In this document: piece after piece, positions 63,609-64,000 of the stretch
How the letters are laid out: each line of letters starts with the position of its first letter
How positions within the stretch are numbered: the first letter of the stretch is position 1
Assembly: GCF_902459805.1 (NCBI RefSeq)
Contig: NZ_CABPST010000010.1
Span: 1-64,000 of the forward strand
From: Pandoraea bronchicola
Lineage (GTDB): Bacteria; Pseudomonadota; Gammaproteobacteria; Burkholderiales; Burkholderiaceae
Length of the DNA: 64,000 nucleotides
Reading direction: 5' to 3'
Translations under genes and position numbers: made by a program
The notes under the pieces: generated by a model
Told to the model about the DNA's origin: nothing
The model's database searches: none
Seen by the model: only the letters and a program-made list of their open reading frames with translations

Positions 63609-64000
63609 TTACTCGCCCTCGACCAGACGGCGAGCTTCGGCGACATGGCCGCGATACGCTTCGAAAATCTTGCGAAGTGCGTCGTCCATCGAGGTGGTCG
63701 GCGCCCAGCCGAGTTCCTGCATGGTGTTCTCGATCTTCGGCACACGGTTCTGCACGTCCTGATAGCCGTTGCCGTAGTAGGCGCCCGACGACGTTTCGAC
63801 GAGCTGAACCTTCTTGGCCGTTTCGGCGTACTCAGGGTATTCGGCTGCCAGCTTGAGCATCATGTTGGCCAGCTCACGCACCGAGAAGTTGTTCGTCGGG
63901 TTGCCGATGTTGTAGATCTTGCCGCTGGCAACGTTGTTCTTGTTGTCGATGATGCGAACCAGGGCGTCGATACCGTCGTCGATGTCGGTAAAGGCGCGCT
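63609..64000 (-). CDS. arnA: UDP-glucuronic acid decarboxylase end of ArnA, cut by window edge
   Basis: Translation of the minus strand from 63998 gives RAFTDIDDGIDALVRIIDNK and INIGNPTNNFSVRELANMML, matching the C-terminal region of the ArnA dehydrogenase/decarboxylase domain (E. coli has RCFTDIRDGIEAL and INIGNP). The chain ends ...GWAPTTSMDDALRKIFEAYR. This part makes UDP-Ara4O from UDP-glucuronate; the Rossmann start and any N-terminal formyltransferase lie outside. It belongs with arnD to lipid A L-Ara4N addition, a polymyxin-resistance trait. Confidence 0.92.
   Translation of the reverse strand, partial: RAFTDIDDGIDALVRIIDNKNNVASGKIYNIGNPTNNFSVRELANMMLKLAAEYPEYAETAKKVQLVETSSGAYYGNGYQDVQNRVPKIENTMQELGWAPTTSMDDALRKIFEAYRGHVAEARRLVEGE

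Overview
The window is a 64 kb, GC-rich, almost fully coding piece of a betaproteobacterial chromosome. Gene order (rpsF-priB-rpsR-rplI, rimP-nusA-infB-rbfA-truB, sbp-cysTWA-cysB, gcl-hyi-glxR, rnr-rlmB) and protein sequences fit Burkholderiales, family Burkholderiaceae. Pandoraea is my best guess at genus, inferred from recall of protein similarity and not proven here. I see no integrase, transposase, prophage, CRISPR array, replication origin or rRNA. The left edge cuts a tRNA-Leu gene and the right edge cuts arnA.

Layout. 1-9 kb: tRNA-Leu(CAG) with a near-consensus promoter, RNase R, RlmB, divergent transaldolase / ribose-5-phosphate isomerase, a coiled-coil membrane protein with a double zinc ribbon, YggX and ArgA. 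9-20 kb: HrpA helicase, a secreted beta-propeller protein, an 83-codon possible sterol-desaturase remnant coupled to an EI24 membrane protein, a CinA-N/MoCF protein, an MDR oxidoreductase with a divergent LysR regulator, an NTF2-like protein and an Fe-S FNR regulator. 20-31 kb: ScpB, RluB with a Gly-rich tail, then the RNA/translation operon rimP-nusA-infB-rbfA-truB, preceded by a promoter and a terminator that together could be an attenuator or a small RNA. 31-37 kb: a tripartite drug-efflux operon (EmrB, EmrA, outer-membrane factor) read leftward behind its MarR regulator; three copies of one operator-like sequence lie at its control regions. 37-41 kb: TypA/BipA, 3-hydroxyisobutyryl-CoA hydrolase, an unknown 139-residue protein, and LexA with two SOS boxes. 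41-47 kb: sulfate uptake (sbp, cysT, cysW, cysA) and CysB. 47-53 kb: asparaginase and the glyoxylate-to-glycerate operon gcl-hyi-glxR with a divergent LysR regulator. 53-58 kb: ribosomal proteins S6, S18 and L9 with PriB, DnaB helicase, and a PhoU-like protein with a PiT phosphate transporter. 58-64 kb: a 35-codon small ORF with a cupin protein, NlpC/P60 lipoprotein, PIN-PhoH ATPase, PrxQ/Bcp peroxiredoxin, and ArnD plus the end of ArnA (lipid A aminoarabinose modification).

Most of the content is core housekeeping, and I do not see a complete novel system. The points that most deserve a second look are regulatory: the three MarR-type operators, the rimP leader terminator/small RNA candidate, a set of genes whose -10 box lies so close to an SD-less start codon that the mRNA would be leaderless (dnaB, asparaginase, hrpA), a terminator between arnA and arnD, and the unannotated 35-codon ORF with a perfect GGAGG ribosome binding site.
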